Virus record (IMG/VR): IMGVR_UViG_3300047319_001451
Location: 1 to 34,578 of that record
Source of the DNA: a virus
Length of the DNA: 34,578 bases
Strand: one strand, 5' to 3'
Shown: in pieces, positions 1 through 7,354 of the stretch
How the letters are laid out: every line of letters starts with the position of its first letter
Position numbering within the stretch: the stretch's first letter is position 1
Notes under the pieces: model-generated
Databases searched by the model: none
What the model saw: only the letters and a program-made list of their open reading frames with translations
What the model was told of the DNA's origin: nothing
Program-made: the position numbers and the translations under genes

Positions 1-267
1 GAGCACGCTGGCGACGCGGTTATACATCGCCGCCATTTTGCGGGCGACGTCGACGTTCGGCGGCTGCCAGCCGCGCGCCGTGACGTCGAGCATCAGCATC
101 AACTGACACTTCCCGATTTCGTCGACCAGATTGACGATCGGCATGTTCTGCGAAAAGAACGAGTCCCCCGGATTCGGCGCGCCGAATCCCAAGCCAGACC
201 ACGGATCGACTGCGAACAGCAGGACGCGATTGTTTCCAAAAACGGGTTGTGATTGAGACGCGACCAT
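1..267 (-). CDS. Hypothetical protein, 3' end outside the window
   Basis: The ATG at 267 is preceded by a good ribosome binding site (AGGAAGG, 8 bases upstream), and the frame stays open for 89 codons to the window edge. The protein starts MVASQSQPVFGNN and contains VLLFAVDPWSGLGFGAPN and a later region rich in Met and Leu. I do not recognise a family. It follows the secreted protease gene on the same strand with a gap of about 30 bases, so it is probably in the same transcript. A longer reading frame covering the same bases in another phase has arginine/serine-rich shadow composition and was rejected. Confidence 0.7.
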   Translation of the reverse strand, partial: MVASQSQPVFGNNRVLLFAVDPWSGLGFGAPNPGDSFFSQNMPIVNLVDEIGKCQLMLMLDVTARGWQPPNVDVARKMAAMYNRVASVL

Positions 268-299
268 AAGCGGACCTTCCTGAGTAAAAGCAATCGGGG

Positions 300-1919
300 C
301 TAGGAATTGACGAACGGTGCGGAGGGTGTGACGGCCTTCCGTGAACGATGAATAATGCCCGCCGAATTCCTGGCCCTGGCGACGACGGCCGCGAACTCAG
401 GCCGCAATGCGACCTCGGCATCGAGCGCAGAGTTGAGATCGTCCGTGAGTGAATCGGCAACGGGCACAGGAACATACTTTGTGTCGCTCTGGGCCGCAGC
501 CGGCGGCATAACGACGATCTGAGCGCGTTGTGCCGGCTGGTCGTTGATGGCCGCAACCGGAGCCGGCGCGAGTTGCGGCGAAGAGGAAACATTGCCCCCG
601 CTCGGAATCGTCCAGGGGGGCGTTGGTCCGGATGGCGGACGATTCGCCAATGATTTCTTGACTGTGCGATTGATGAAGAATCCCACGAGCCCGATCGCCG
701 CGCCGGCAATCGCCCCCGCGGGGCCGCCGACCGAGCCCGCCAGTGCACCGCCGCCCAGGTGAACGCCGATGGCCGACAGAATTGACGGGATCGCCTCCTT
801 GGTGACCTGGCCCGCGACGTCGGTCGCCGCGGACTTGGCGACCGACTGCAGGACTGGCGCGAACGCGGCCGGATCCAGCTTCCCCTCGGCCGCGCTTTTC
901 GCGATGGCCTGCTTCAGGTCGTCGCCGTGTCCCGCCAGAAGCTTTGCGACCTCGGCCTTGATCTCTTCAGGCAGCGCGCCGACGTCGAGCTTGCCGCTGG
1001 CCGCGCTGGCCGAGATCGCATCCTTCAGATCGCCGCCGTGATCTTTGAGCAGGGCCGCCACGTCGCCCTTGAGCTGCGTCCCGTGTTCCTGAAGCAGTTT
1101 CGCGACCTCGCCCTTGAGCTGATCGACAATCGCGTTCCGGAACTCATCCGCGCCGACGGTTTCTGTTTTCGTCGCTTCGGCGGGGCCGCCCTCGGCTGCC
1201 GGCTGCTTATCCTTCGGCGTGGCCGCCTTCGGATCGCTCGAGTCCGCCTCGCCGGGGATCATCCCCAGCTTGCCCTTCACGAATCGCCGGATCGGCGCGA
1301 GTGAACAGAGCGCCCCGTCGTTGATGAGTGACGATGGTTTGCGGTTCCCAGGGATCGCTGATGTCGGGCCGAAGTCCCCGTGAATCACTCCGACCAGTTT
1401 CGTTCCCAGGAGCGCCGCGCCGCCCGATTCGCCGTCGGTGTAGGTTTCGCTTCCGACAAGCTCGTCGCCGAAGTAGCCTTTGACGATCGTATCCCGGCAG
1501 CGGAGCGTCCGGCCTCGAGCGAAGCCGCCGGTGATCAACTTCTGACCGATGGGCGGGTCGACGCTGCCCAGTGGACAGCACCCGGTCGTCGCCGCATGAT
1601 CGACCAGCAGCAACTTGAGATCGTGGACGCTGTCGATTCCCGCGAGCTCGCCTTCTTCCCAGCCTTCGCCTTGTTCGATCTCGACCTGGTGTGTTCCTTT
1701 CTGCGTCCCGTGGGCGCAGGTGAGAATCGCCAGTTTGTCCTTGCAGCGGCCGATCACCGTTCCGGATGTCCAGTTTTGATAACACCTCCCGTCCCGGCAT
1801 TCCTGCTGGCAGATCCGCACGATCGGCGCGGCGTCGGCTGCTCTCGCGAACAGCGATGAAAGGAAGGCCAGAGCGGCGACGATGGCCGCCAGCAGCAATG
1901 CGCCTCGTATCTGTTTCAT
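300..1919 (-). CDS. Secreted trypsin-like serine protease with helical repeats and a glycine-zipper segment
   Basis: The protein has 539 residues. Start chosen at ATG 1919 (MKQIRGALLL), which has AGGAGC upstream and directly precedes a signal-peptide or membrane anchor at about residues 5-27. An upstream in-frame start would bury this signal. Residues 35-215 read as a chymotrypsin-fold domain with His70 (TCAHGT), Asp100 (HDLKLL) and Ser165 (DGESGG, a conservative change from GDSGG). Residues 265-345 hold repeated segments of the type VAKLLxxHGxxLK, probably helical or coiled. Residues 378-416 are Gly/Ala-rich and hydrophobic, a possible second membrane segment, followed by a proline-rich tail. 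The gene lies one base after the stop of the NlpC/P60-like gene, so it probably belongs with the lysis functions. Its substrate is unknown; a role in processing host envelope or virion proteins is inference. Confidence 0.75.
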   Translation of the reverse strand: MKQIRGALLLAAIVAALAFLSSLFARAADAAPIVRICQQECRDGRCYQNWTSGTVIGRCKDKLAILTCAHGTQKGTHQVEIEQGEGWEEGELAGIDSVHDLKLLLVDHAATTGCCPLGSVDPPIGQKLITGGFARGRTLRCRDTIVKGYFGDELVGSETYTDGESGGAALLGTKLVGVIHGDFGPTSAIPGNRKPSSLINDGALCSLAPIRRFVKGKLGMIPGEADSSDPKAATPKDKQPAAEGGPAEATKTETVGADEFRNAIVDQLKGEVAKLLQEHGTQLKGDVAALLKDHGGDLKDAISASAASGKLDVGALPEEIKAEVAKLLAGHGDDLKQAIAKSAAEGKLDPAAFAPVLQSVAKSAATDVAGQVTKEAIPSILSAIGVHLGGGALAGSVGGPAGAIAGAAIGLVGFFINRTVKKSLANRPPSGPTPPWTIPSGGNVSSSPQLAPAPVAAINDQPAQRAQIVVMPPAAAQSDTKYVPVPVADSLTDDLNSALDAEVALRPEFAAVVARARNSAGIIHRSRKAVTPSAPFVNS

Positions 1920-1920
1920 G

Positions 1921-2577
1921 TCATGCTCCTGGTGCCGCGCCGAGCGCGGCTGAATCGAGAGACGTCGGACTTGGCGAAAGCGGTTCGAGCGGCCCATAGA
2001 CACCACTGCGAATAAGTTGGGCGACCAGACTGGCCGGGTTGTAAACCGTGGGGTTGTCGATCGGCAGGCGGCCGATGCGCATCAGGGCTGCGGCGCAGAG
2101 CTCAGAGCAGAACTGCGAGCCGAGATCGGCGGTCGGCAGAAGCCGCGTCCATTTCAGAACGCGAGTGCCGCTGCAGATCGCGCCGCGAGCGTCATACGTG
2201 AGCTTGCGGCGGTGATAAAACCAGCCGGTGATGAAGTCGGCCTCGGCTTCGTCGATCTTCCAGCCGTTCGCCAGACGGATCCGAGCGACGTGGCCGGGAT
2301 AAACCGCCAGCCGATCCTCGGGTCGATGGAACTGGACGCCCTTGCGCTTCTCCTTGTTGAGCCGGCAGACCAGATCGCACAACGTCGTGCTTTCGACTAG
2401 CAATGGCCCGTGGTTATACATCGGCCAGACGATGCCGACGTGGGACGGGGCGAGACGCCAGAAAGGCGGGATCAAGGTCGGGGAGCCCGTGAAGAGCTCG
2501 ATGGTGCGGCTGATCGTTCCGCGTCCGTAGAATGCCAGTATGTCGCCTGGCTCAAATTGTTGGGCCTGGTCGCTCAC
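1921..2577 (-). CDS. YiiX-like permuted NlpC/P60 (papain-fold) enzyme, possible endolysin
   Basis: The 218-residue protein starts with GTG at 2577, overlapping the stop of the upstream gene as GTGA. It opens with FEPGDILAFYGRG, then APSHVGIV with His46, VES with Glu62 and a late QFCSELCAAAL with Cys157. The order His, then polar residue, then C-terminal Cys is that of circularly permuted NlpC/P60 proteins (YiiX/YebB, DUF830 type), which act as amidases, peptidases or acyltransferases. No signal peptide is visible, as expected for a phage enzyme released through a holin. It sits directly after a holin-like gene, which supports a peptidoglycan-degrading role, but the substrate cannot be read from sequence. 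Confidence 0.68.
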   Translation of the reverse strand: MSDQAQQFEPGDILAFYGRGTISRTIELFTGSPTLIPPFWRLAPSHVGIVWPMYNHGPLLVESTTLCDLVCRLNKEKRKGVQFHRPEDRLAVYPGHVARIRLANGWKIDEAEADFITGWFYHRRKLTYDARGAICSGTRVLKWTRLLPTADLGSQFCSELCAAALMRIGRLPIDNPTVYNPASLVAQLIRSGVYGPLEPLSPSPTSLDSAALGAAPGA

Positions 2578-2864
2578 TCGCCGGCCTCCTTCACGCGGGC
2601 GGCGACCTGGCCGCGGGCCGGCAGGCGTTCGACGATCCGTTCCAGCTTGCCCTCGAACTTTTCGAGACGCATCTCCACGGCCTCGAGCTTGGCGATGGCC
2701 GTGTCGACCTTGCCCTGCATGGAATTTGCCCAGCCGGCCGCCGCCACGACGATCGTCCCGATGCCACCGCTGAGCTTACCCCAGTCCCACCCGGTGAGGG
2801 CGTTGGGACGCGTTCGACTGCGTGGCTGGTTTACCGATGCCGCGGCTGCTGGTGTGGGTGCCAT
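2574..2864 (-). CDS. Small membrane protein with coiled coil, holin-like
   Basis: The 96-residue protein starts at ATG 2864 with AAAGGA upstream. An N-terminal Ala/Pro-rich stretch is followed by one hydrophobic segment (GGIGTIVVAAAGWANSM, about residues 35-52) and then a strong heptad pattern (KLEAVEMRLEKFEGKLERIV), ending in a basic tail. One membrane segment plus a coiled coil and a position immediately before the peptidoglycan-hydrolase-like gene fit a holin or spanin-type accessory protein. No specific family can be assigned. One copy of the dispersed 20-base GC-rich element lies 21 bases upstream of the start codon. Confidence 0.6.
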   Translation of the reverse strand: MAPTPAAAASVNQPRSRTRPNALTGWDWGKLSGGIGTIVVAAAGWANSMQGKVDTAIAKLEAVEMRLEKFEGKLERIVERLPARGQVAARVKEAGE

Positions 2865-2884
2865 CGTGGCAGGTCCTTTCGTTG

Positions 2885-2904
2885 AATTCGGCGCGCCTGC
2901 GCGC
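2885..2904. repeat. Dispersed GC-rich element, copy 1
   Basis: The plus strand reads aattcggcgcgcctgcgcgc. The same 20 bases occur at 13745-13764 and 34454-34473, and with one change at 15885-15904, all in the same orientation. In minus-strand RNA it reads GCGCGCAGGCGCGCCGAATT, able to form a short GC hairpin. This copy sits in the 5' leader of the holin-like gene. Confidence 0.8.
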
Positions 2905-2910
2905 TTGGAA

Positions 2911-2995
2911 AACGAAAAAGCCCCCGGCGAAAAGACACGGGACTCCATTCGGTGAGCTGATCACCGGAGGGCCTGTGTCTCGACGCCGGGGGCTT
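2911..2995 (-). terminator. Strong intrinsic terminator with nested hairpins
   Basis: A perfect 12-bp stem (2918-2929 with 2984-2995) is followed on the minus strand by a T-rich tract (GCTTTTTCGTTTT). The 54-base interior holds two further nested stems, 2933-2938 with 2975-2980 and 2950-2955 with 2961-2966. It would end the transcript of the small genes upstream and separate them from the lysis genes. A promoter for the lysis genes is then needed, but none is obvious. Confidence 0.75.
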
Positions 2996-3096
2996 CCTAG
3001 GACGGCCACCTTTGTATGGCTGAGGAGACGCGATTCAGGCGGGGCAATCCGTGCCTCAACTGAACCGTCGCAGATCATACTCGGCTTTTGGAATTG

Positions 3097-3273
3097 TCAA
3101 GGGGAATTTTTATTTTGTGCCACGGCCGCCGCCAGGGCCAGCGCCACGGCCTCGCCAGCGATCTCGACCATTACGACGAACTGCCGCTTGTGACGCGGCT
3201 TGCGACGAACGTCGATCCGCAGTGCCCCGATCTGATGGGGCTTGCCCTCGGTGACCGTAACGCGGCGCTTCAT
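3097..3273 (-). CDS. Small basic hypothetical protein (58 aa)
   Basis: ATG at 3273 with GAGGT just upstream opens a 58-codon frame starting MKRRVTVTEG and ending AAAVAQNKNSP. The N-terminal half is rich in Arg and Lys and the C-terminal half in alanine. I do not recognise the family. It lies 23 bases after the next small gene on the same strand and just before the terminator at 2911-2995. Confidence 0.6.
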   Translation of the reverse strand: MKRRVTVTEGKPHQIGALRIDVRRKPRHKRQFVVMVEIAGEAVALALAAAVAQNKNSP

Positions 3274-3296
3274 GCGACCTCGTTGTTAAATAATCC

Positions 3297-3509
3297 TCAG
3301 ACAGCAGTTGGATCGAAAGGCCGCATGGCTCTTTGGGCAGTGTTCCAATCAACCTCGTCGGCATCCTCTGGCGGGTCCGTCCGTTCGTAAACCCAAATCG
3401 GCTCATAGGGTGCGACGATCATGTATCCGTGGAAGAGCGCGTAGTGCAGGTTCTGGCAGTCCCCTGGTCCCTTCCACAGTCGCCCCAGCCAGTCGATGAA
3501 GTATTTCAC
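3297..3509 (-). CDS. Hypothetical protein (70 aa)
   Basis: I chose the GTG at 3509 (VKYFIDWLGRLWKG), with AAGGGG upstream, rather than a longer frame beginning near 3632. The longer start would overlap the neighbouring zinc-ribbon gene by over 100 bases. The protein is aromatic-rich in the middle (GYMIVAPYEPIWVYER) and acidic near the C terminus. No family is recognised. Confidence 0.6.
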   Translation of the reverse strand: MKYFIDWLGRLWKGPGDCQNLHYALFHGYMIVAPYEPIWVYERTDPPEDADEVDWNTAQRAMRPFDPTAV

Positions 3510-3522
3510 TGCTGGTTTCCCC

Positions 3523-3780
3523 TTACATCTGGTCCCGGAAAACGCCGGGTCGCACTTCTGAACCGTTATACATCGCTGGCCACTGGGTTCCTTTGACGCT
3601 CGAAATGCAACCGCGGCAAATATGTCGCTCATGTTCCGATAGGGGACCGATCGTCAGCGGCGAGCCCCAGCCTTCAGGGAAGGCGACTCCGTGGCCGCCA
3701 CGCTTAGCGCCGTTGTCGCCATTAACATGAACGTCGAGCTGTTCGCCGCACAGGTCGCAATAATACAGTTCATTTTTCAT
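3523..3780 (-). CDS. Small zinc-ribbon-like protein
   Basis: The 85-residue protein starts MKNELYYCDLCGEQLDV and has a second pair, HICRGC, near residue 55. Two CxxC pairs suggest bound zinc. Between them is a glycine-rich segment. It belongs to a run of small genes of unknown role in phages. The start ATG at 3780 has only a weak GAGAGAG element upstream. Confidence 0.65.
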   Translation of the reverse strand: MKNELYYCDLCGEQLDVHVNGDNGAKRGGHGVAFPEGWGSPLTIGPLSEHERHICRGCISSVKGTQWPAMYNGSEVRPGVFRDQM

Positions 3781-3799
3781 GGTGCTGACCCACTCTCTC

Positions 3800-4024
3800 T
3801 CAACAGAAATCGCTCATGTCGGGTTCGGGCTCAAAGCTGGGCGGGTCAATCCAAACAGGTTCGGCACCTTCCCAGCCACACGCATTGCACCGGAACCATT
3901 CTGAATCGCCGCGGTCGTCGAGCCGGTCAACGTCGTGGCTCTCGCATTGTTTGTTCGGACACATCGGCGCAGCGCCGGAATCGTCTCCGGGTTCGATGTA
4001 TCCGGGTGGTAAATTTGATGCCAT
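3800..4024 (-). CDS. Small zinc-ribbon protein
   Basis: The 74-residue protein starts at ATG 4024 (MASNLPPGYIEPGDD) with GGAGAAAG upstream. The longer in-frame start at 4141 would run through the terminator hairpin just upstream and is rejected. CPNKQC and RCNACGWEG provide four cysteines in a C-x4-C...C-x2-C zinc-ribbon arrangement. The C terminus is acidic. The role is unknown. Confidence 0.65.
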   Translation of the reverse strand: MASNLPPGYIEPGDDSGAAPMCPNKQCESHDVDRLDDRGDSEWFRCNACGWEGAEPVWIDPPSFEPEPDMSDFC

Positions 4025-4054
4025 CTCGGCTGTCTCTTTCTCCACAGGAAAAGG

Positions 4055-4128
4055 CAAAAAGATGCGGCCGCCCCGTTTAGGCAGGGCAGTGACCGTCGCG
4101 AAAAGAAACGCTCCGGCGGGGCGGCCGC
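4055..4128 (-). terminator. Intrinsic terminator
   Basis: A perfect 12-bp GC stem (4064-4075 with 4117-4128) is followed on the minus strand by ATCTTTTTGCCTTTTCC. The loop is 41 bases long. It lies between the 83-residue membrane protein gene (stop at 4145) and the zinc-ribbon gene, so it is likely the end of the long methyltransferase-containing operon. Confidence 0.7.
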
Positions 4129-4144
4129 GAATTATTTCCACGGG

Positions 4145-4396
4145 CTACTTAAAGCCCGAGGTCCAGAACGGCAGACGCCGATCCAGGACGCCCTGAACGC
4201 TCCGGGAAATCGAGACTTCCCCTCGCGCCGTTGGAATTTTGTAGCGGCCGTCCTCGCCCGCAACTTTCACACCGCAGCAGCCGACGCAGATCACTGCGAT
4301 CAGTCCGAACAGCTGAAACAGCGATCGGCGACCTTCCCAGGTCAGCACGATCCCATGCCTGCGGCGAGGCTCCGGCATCAGTTCCCACTCAGACAT
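4145..4396 (-). CDS. Small single-pass membrane protein
   Basis: The 83-residue protein starts at ATG 4396 (MSEWELMPEP). A basic stretch (PRRRHG) precedes one membrane segment at about residues 25-46 (LFQLFGLIAVICVGCCGV), then a short soluble C terminus. No family is recognised. The Cys-Cys pair at the end of the hydrophobic segment could also be a lipid or metal site. It is the last gene before the terminator at 4055-4128. Confidence 0.6.
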   Translation of the reverse strand: MSEWELMPEPRRRHGIVLTWEGRRSLFQLFGLIAVICVGCCGVKVAGEDGRYKIPTARGEVSISRSVQGVLDRRLPFWTSGFK

Positions 4397-4409
4397 GCAT
4401 CCGTGCTTT

Positions 4410-5291
4410 CTAAAACAGCGAGTTCGCCTCGGGGCCTGCCGGCACGCGAGACGGGCCATTGATGATCAAGACCTCGGGGGCCGGTGCATTCGTTTGCTTC
4501 CGGCCGCAGGTGAGGAAACGCCAAGTCCACCGGTCCTGCGGATAGAGTTCGCGGATCAGCGGGTGATCATAGAAGCGGCAGACAACCCGGGCCTGTGCGA
4601 ATGTGCCGAGCATGCGGGCCAGTTCGCGGTGCTGGTCGATGGTGAATTTATACCTGTACTTTTCGCCGGGACCGGGGAACGGCGGGTCGACGTAGAGCCC
4701 CGTCTCGGGAGTGTCTGGGCAGTTCGGAATGAAGAGCAGTGCATCGAGCACGTGGAAATCACAGCGACGCATTAGGCGTCGCCACGCCACCGCAGAGCGA
4801 ACCGCCGAACGGTATCTCGTGCCGCTGCCGCCGCCGTTGCTATTCCAGCGAGTTGCAATCCCTCCGTTGAACTCGTCGACAGATCCGCCTTTCGACGATC
4901 GGCCCATCCAACTGACGATGAAATACCAGTAAGCCGCATTCGGATCGCAGGGCCAGCGGTCCTTCGGCTCGTTGGCGCGGCAGAACGCCTGCGCCCGCTG
5001 CAGCAGATCTGGATGGTAGGGAGCCTCGGCCCACATTCTCGCCAGCGCCCGAAACTGGCCGGCATCCGGATTGGCAATGGCCCTCGCGAGATTGATGACG
5101 TGCCGGTGCAGATCTGAAACGACCAATGTCCGCGCCGTGATCGAGTCGAGGCAGCTCATTGCGCCGGCGAACGGGACGCCCACCCAGGAACAGCCCTCGA
5201 GCTCGGCCCCGATCTCGTCCCCGATCATCCGATCGGAACCGAACCATGACGCCAGCGCCCGATCGGGCATGTCGGCGAGAAGTTCAGACAT
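4410..5291 (-). CDS. D12-class N6-adenine DNA methyltransferase
   Basis: The protein has 293 residues. PFAGAMS (residues 40-46) is the S-adenosylmethionine-binding motif, a variant of PFxGxG. DLHRHVINL (60-68) corresponds to the DxNxxLI motif of Dam-like enzymes, and VDPPF (201-205) is the DPPY catalytic motif with Phe in place of Tyr. These motifs in this order define the alpha (D12) class that methylates adenine N6. No endonuclease gene is visible nearby, so it is likely an orphan phage methyltransferase for protection or regulation. The start overlaps the stop of the Gp37/Gp68 gene by 8 bases, indicating coupled translation. The target site is unknown. Confidence 0.82.
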   Translation of the reverse strand: MSELLADMPDRALASWFGSDRMIGDEIGAELEGCSWVGVPFAGAMSCLDSITARTLVVSDLHRHVINLARAIANPDAGQFRALARMWAEAPYHPDLLQRAQAFCRANEPKDRWPCDPNAAYWYFIVSWMGRSSKGGSVDEFNGGIATRWNSNGGGSGTRYRSAVRSAVAWRRLMRRCDFHVLDALLFIPNCPDTPETGLYVDPPFPGPGEKYRYKFTIDQHRELARMLGTFAQARVVCRFYDHPLIRELYPQDRWTWRFLTCGRKQTNAPAPEVLIINGPSRVPAGPEANSLF

Positions 5292-6306
5292 TGATGCCGA
5301 CCTCCGGCAGATCGTCCCACGTTCGGCCGTCGAGAATCCGGCCGGCGGCCTTCTTCCCGACGCGGTCCATTCGCACGTCGGGCTCGTCCCACAGGCCGGG
5401 CAGGTCGGTCACGTCGCGCCCCTCGCTGTCGATCCGCAGATCGGCCATTTCCTCGGGATCGAAGTTGACCGAGGGGACGCAGTCGCCCCATTGCTTGAAA
5501 TGAAACAGCACTTCCTCGCGATCGCAGTCGTCGCGGAGCTTCCGAGCCCAGTCGGGATGCATTGGCCGCGCCTTGCGGCTCCCCCGGTCGTCGCTTTCGC
5601 CGCCGACAATCACCAGCCGCAGATAATCCCGGAGCGCCGGCCAGGTCTGCGTTGTTGTCCCTGGGATCTTGTCCCCCGCGGCGACCCAGCGATTGAATGT
5701 TTGGAGCAGATCGAGCGGCCCCAGGAGCGGCTCGCACGACAGGAACCGGACGCGGGCCGGGATCGACACCAGATGCTTGAATCGGTGCTCGAGCCATTCC
5801 TGGTTCTCGGCCGTCACGCCGATCTGCACGTTGTCGGGCGGTTCGCCGGCCACCCAGGTCCTCAGCCACTTCGCCAGAGCCGCATTTCCGTCGAAGTCCG
5901 CGGAGACGGCCGCCTGGGTGAGCATGTGAACGACAAGATGCGGGCGCTTGGTCAGCAGCAGGCAGGCGCAATCGCCGGCCAGACGGATCGCCTCGAGGCC
6001 GATCAGACGCGGCCCCTTCAATTCGGGCTTGTTCTCGAAGAAGTCGGACATGCTGTTGATGAACTGGCGTCGCGGGCGGCCTTCGCGGATCGCCCGGCGG
6101 TTGTTGCGGGCCAGTTCGGCGGCCGCCTTCTCGGCACGCAGGAGCCGCGGGTCGTCGTTCCAATGCGTGCCTCGGCCGAAGCGCCTCGCGTGCTGCGAAT
6201 CGAGCCGCCGTGCGTAACACAGGTCGCACGCCGGCGAGACCTCGCTGCAGCCCCACCAGAAATTGACGGTGTCGTCCGTCCACTCAATTCCGCTGTCAGC
6301 CCCCAT
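5284..6306 (-). CDS. Phage Gp37/Gp68-family (DUF5131-type) protein
   Basis: The 340-residue protein starts at ATG 6306 (MGADSGIEWTDDTVNFWWGC) with GAGGAGAG upstream. The opening IEWTD...WWGC, the cysteines at 20, 27 and 30 (C-x6-C-x2-C), and later segments such as LLLTKRP, IGVTAENQ, SCEPLLGPL and VIVGGESG-like VIVGGESDD are typical of the Gp37/Gp68 (DUF5131) family of phages. The cysteine cluster resembles an iron-sulfur site of radical-SAM type, but the spacing is not canonical and the biochemical role is not established to my knowledge. It overlaps and probably works with the adenine methyltransferase. Confidence 0.78.
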   Translation of the reverse strand: MGADSGIEWTDDTVNFWWGCSEVSPACDLCYARRLDSQHARRFGRGTHWNDDPRLLRAEKAAAELARNNRRAIREGRPRRQFINSMSDFFENKPELKGPRLIGLEAIRLAGDCACLLLTKRPHLVVHMLTQAAVSADFDGNAALAKWLRTWVAGEPPDNVQIGVTAENQEWLEHRFKHLVSIPARVRFLSCEPLLGPLDLLQTFNRWVAAGDKIPGTTTQTWPALRDYLRLVIVGGESDDRGSRKARPMHPDWARKLRDDCDREEVLFHFKQWGDCVPSVNFDPEEMADLRIDSEGRDVTDLPGLWDEPDVRMDRVGKKAAGRILDGRTWDDLPEVGINV

Positions 6307-6598
6307 CGTCGCTCTCCTCTTCGAGATTGGTTTCATCAGCCCCGGTGATCGCGCCGTCGCGTTTCACGATCTCCCAGGCGTGGGAGGCCGCGTTGATGCA
6401 TTGGATCCAGGCGTCGAAGTCGGCATCGCTCCCGGTCTGCAGGTAGCGCCCGTGCGCCTCGGCCGATCGCGCCGAGCAGCGACGCCAGTGTTCCCAGGCC
6501 TCGGCCGGCGAGAGGTCCCGCTGGGGCTGCTCGGTCGGCTTGTGCCGTTTGCAGCCGAATTGATGAACGCCTGGCGTCCGGGCATAGGTTGAGCTCAT
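6296..6598 (-). CDS. Hypothetical protein (100 aa)
   Basis: Start at ATG 6598 (MSSTYARTPGVHQF), which forms an ATGA overlap with the stop of the upstream gene and has GAGGAGAG about 8 bases before. The protein is polar with an acidic C terminus (EEESDDGG). The central AEAWEHWRRCSARSAEAHGRYLQ looks helical. Its end overlaps the Gp37/Gp68 start by 11 bases. No family recognised. Confidence 0.65.
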   Translation of the reverse strand: MSSTYARTPGVHQFGCKRHKPTEQPQRDLSPAEAWEHWRRCSARSAEAHGRYLQTGSDADFDAWIQCINAASHAWEIVKRDGAITGADETNLEEESDDGG

Positions 6599-6873
6599 TG
6601 GGTTCTCTCCTCGAGGGGCAGATTCCGATCCAACCATTCCCGCTCGGCCGCCAGTGCGTCGCCGCGAAGCGGGAACGGTCCCAGCAGGGGGCCGCCGATC
6701 GGCGACAGATCGGCCGTCCAGCCGCCACCGTTCGCGACTGGCTCGACGTGCGACGCGCGGGCGACCCATACGTCTCCCAGGCCGCAGAGGTCCGCGAGCT
6801 CGTCGGCCCAGACGAACACGAGCTCGCCCAGGTCGTTGACGTGCAGCACGAACTGCTGAAGGTCGGCGTTCAT
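6595..6873 (-). CDS. Hypothetical protein (92 aa)
   Basis: Starts at ATG 6873 (MNADLQQFVLHVNDLGE), one base after the stop of the preceding gene; a longer start at 6969 would overlap that gene by 95 bases. The sequence VFVWADELADLCGLGDVWVARA suggests a small globular fold. No family is recognised. The stop overlaps the next start as ATGA. Confidence 0.65.
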   Translation of the reverse strand: MNADLQQFVLHVNDLGELVFVWADELADLCGLGDVWVARASHVEPVANGGGWTADLSPIGGPLLGPFPLRGDALAAEREWLDRNLPLEERTQ

Positions 6874-6874
6874 T

Positions 6875-7108
6875 TCAGATCCACGTTTCGACGATGGACA
6901 GCTCGTCGTCCGCCGCTCGGCGGAAACGCACCATTCCCGCCGCCCTGATCTCTGGCTCGATTTGTTCATAGATCGCTTTGAGAGTCTGGCCGCGGGCGAT
7001 CAATTCCCCAGGACATGGCATGCCCAGCGCCGGCAGATACTCGAAGGCCCGCGCCACGAATTCGGCCGGGTAGTCGAGCGGACGGCAGTAGACAGTGATC
7101 GTCCTCAT
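6875..7108 (-). CDS. Hypothetical protein (77 aa)
   Basis: The protein starts MRTITVYCRPLDYPAEF and its ATG overlaps the stop of the DUF2997 gene as ATGA, so it is likely translated by coupling. It is a small mixed alpha/beta-looking protein ending in DDELSIVETWI. No family is recognised. Confidence 0.65.
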   Translation of the reverse strand: MRTITVYCRPLDYPAEFVARAFEYLPALGMPCPGELIARGQTLKAIYEQIEPEIRAAGMVRFRRAADDELSIVETWI

Positions 7109-7305
7109 TGCCCGGCCTGCGCCTGCTGGCCCTGTTGATTGTGAGCGCCCAGGTGGAACTCCGGCTTCTTCCGGTCGTTGACCGTTTCGCCGATCGATTG
7201 CTCGATCGCCCGCGTGAGCGTGCTGCAGCCGCGGCCCCGCAAGCCGTGGGCTTCTACCTCGGCGTTCCCCTGGTCGTCGATGATGACGCTGATGCGTTCC
7301 GCCAT
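7105..7305 (-). CDS. DUF2997-family protein
   Basis: The 66-residue protein MAERISVIIDDQGNAEVE followed by GLRGRGCSTLTRAIEQSIGE matches the DUF2997 pattern: a short strand, I-D-x-x-G-x, then G-x-x-G-x-x-C and a helix. In many bacteria DUF2997 genes sit beside a DUF1257 gene and a Ycf46-like AAA+ ATPase gene, and all three occur here. A GGGAGAAA ribosome binding site precedes the ATG at 7305. The conserved cysteine in RGCST may be functional, but the role of the family is not known. Confidence 0.72.
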   Translation of the reverse strand: MAERISVIIDDQGNAEVEAHGLRGRGCSTLTRAIEQSIGETVNDRKKPEFHLGAHNQQGQQAQAGQ

Positions 7306-7336
7306 GATTTCTCCCGGTTCGAATGACTGAATGCGA

Positions 7337-7352
7337 GCGGCCCCGCGGCCGC
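7337..7352 (-). other. Short GC hairpin between DUF1257 and DUF2997 genes
   Basis: gcggcc at 7337-7342 pairs with ggccgc at 7347-7352 around a four-base loop. No T tract follows on the minus strand, so it is not a normal terminator. It may be an RNA-stability or attenuation element. Confidence 0.3.
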
Positions 7353-7354
7353 CC

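Noticed and set aside
170-189. 20-bp perfect palindrome GGATTCGGCGCGCCGAATCC
   Set aside because: It shares GGCGCGCCGAAT with the dispersed element, but it lies inside a coding segment (GFGAPNPG) and can be explained by codon choice; kept only as a note with the element finding.
4410-6306. Restriction-modification system
   Set aside because: A DNA methyltransferase is present but no neighbouring gene resembles an endonuclease or specificity subunit.
5071-6348. 425-codon plus-strand open frame
   Set aside because: It is antisense to the methyltransferase and Gp37/Gp68 genes, has no ribosome binding site or recognisable motif and has shadow composition.
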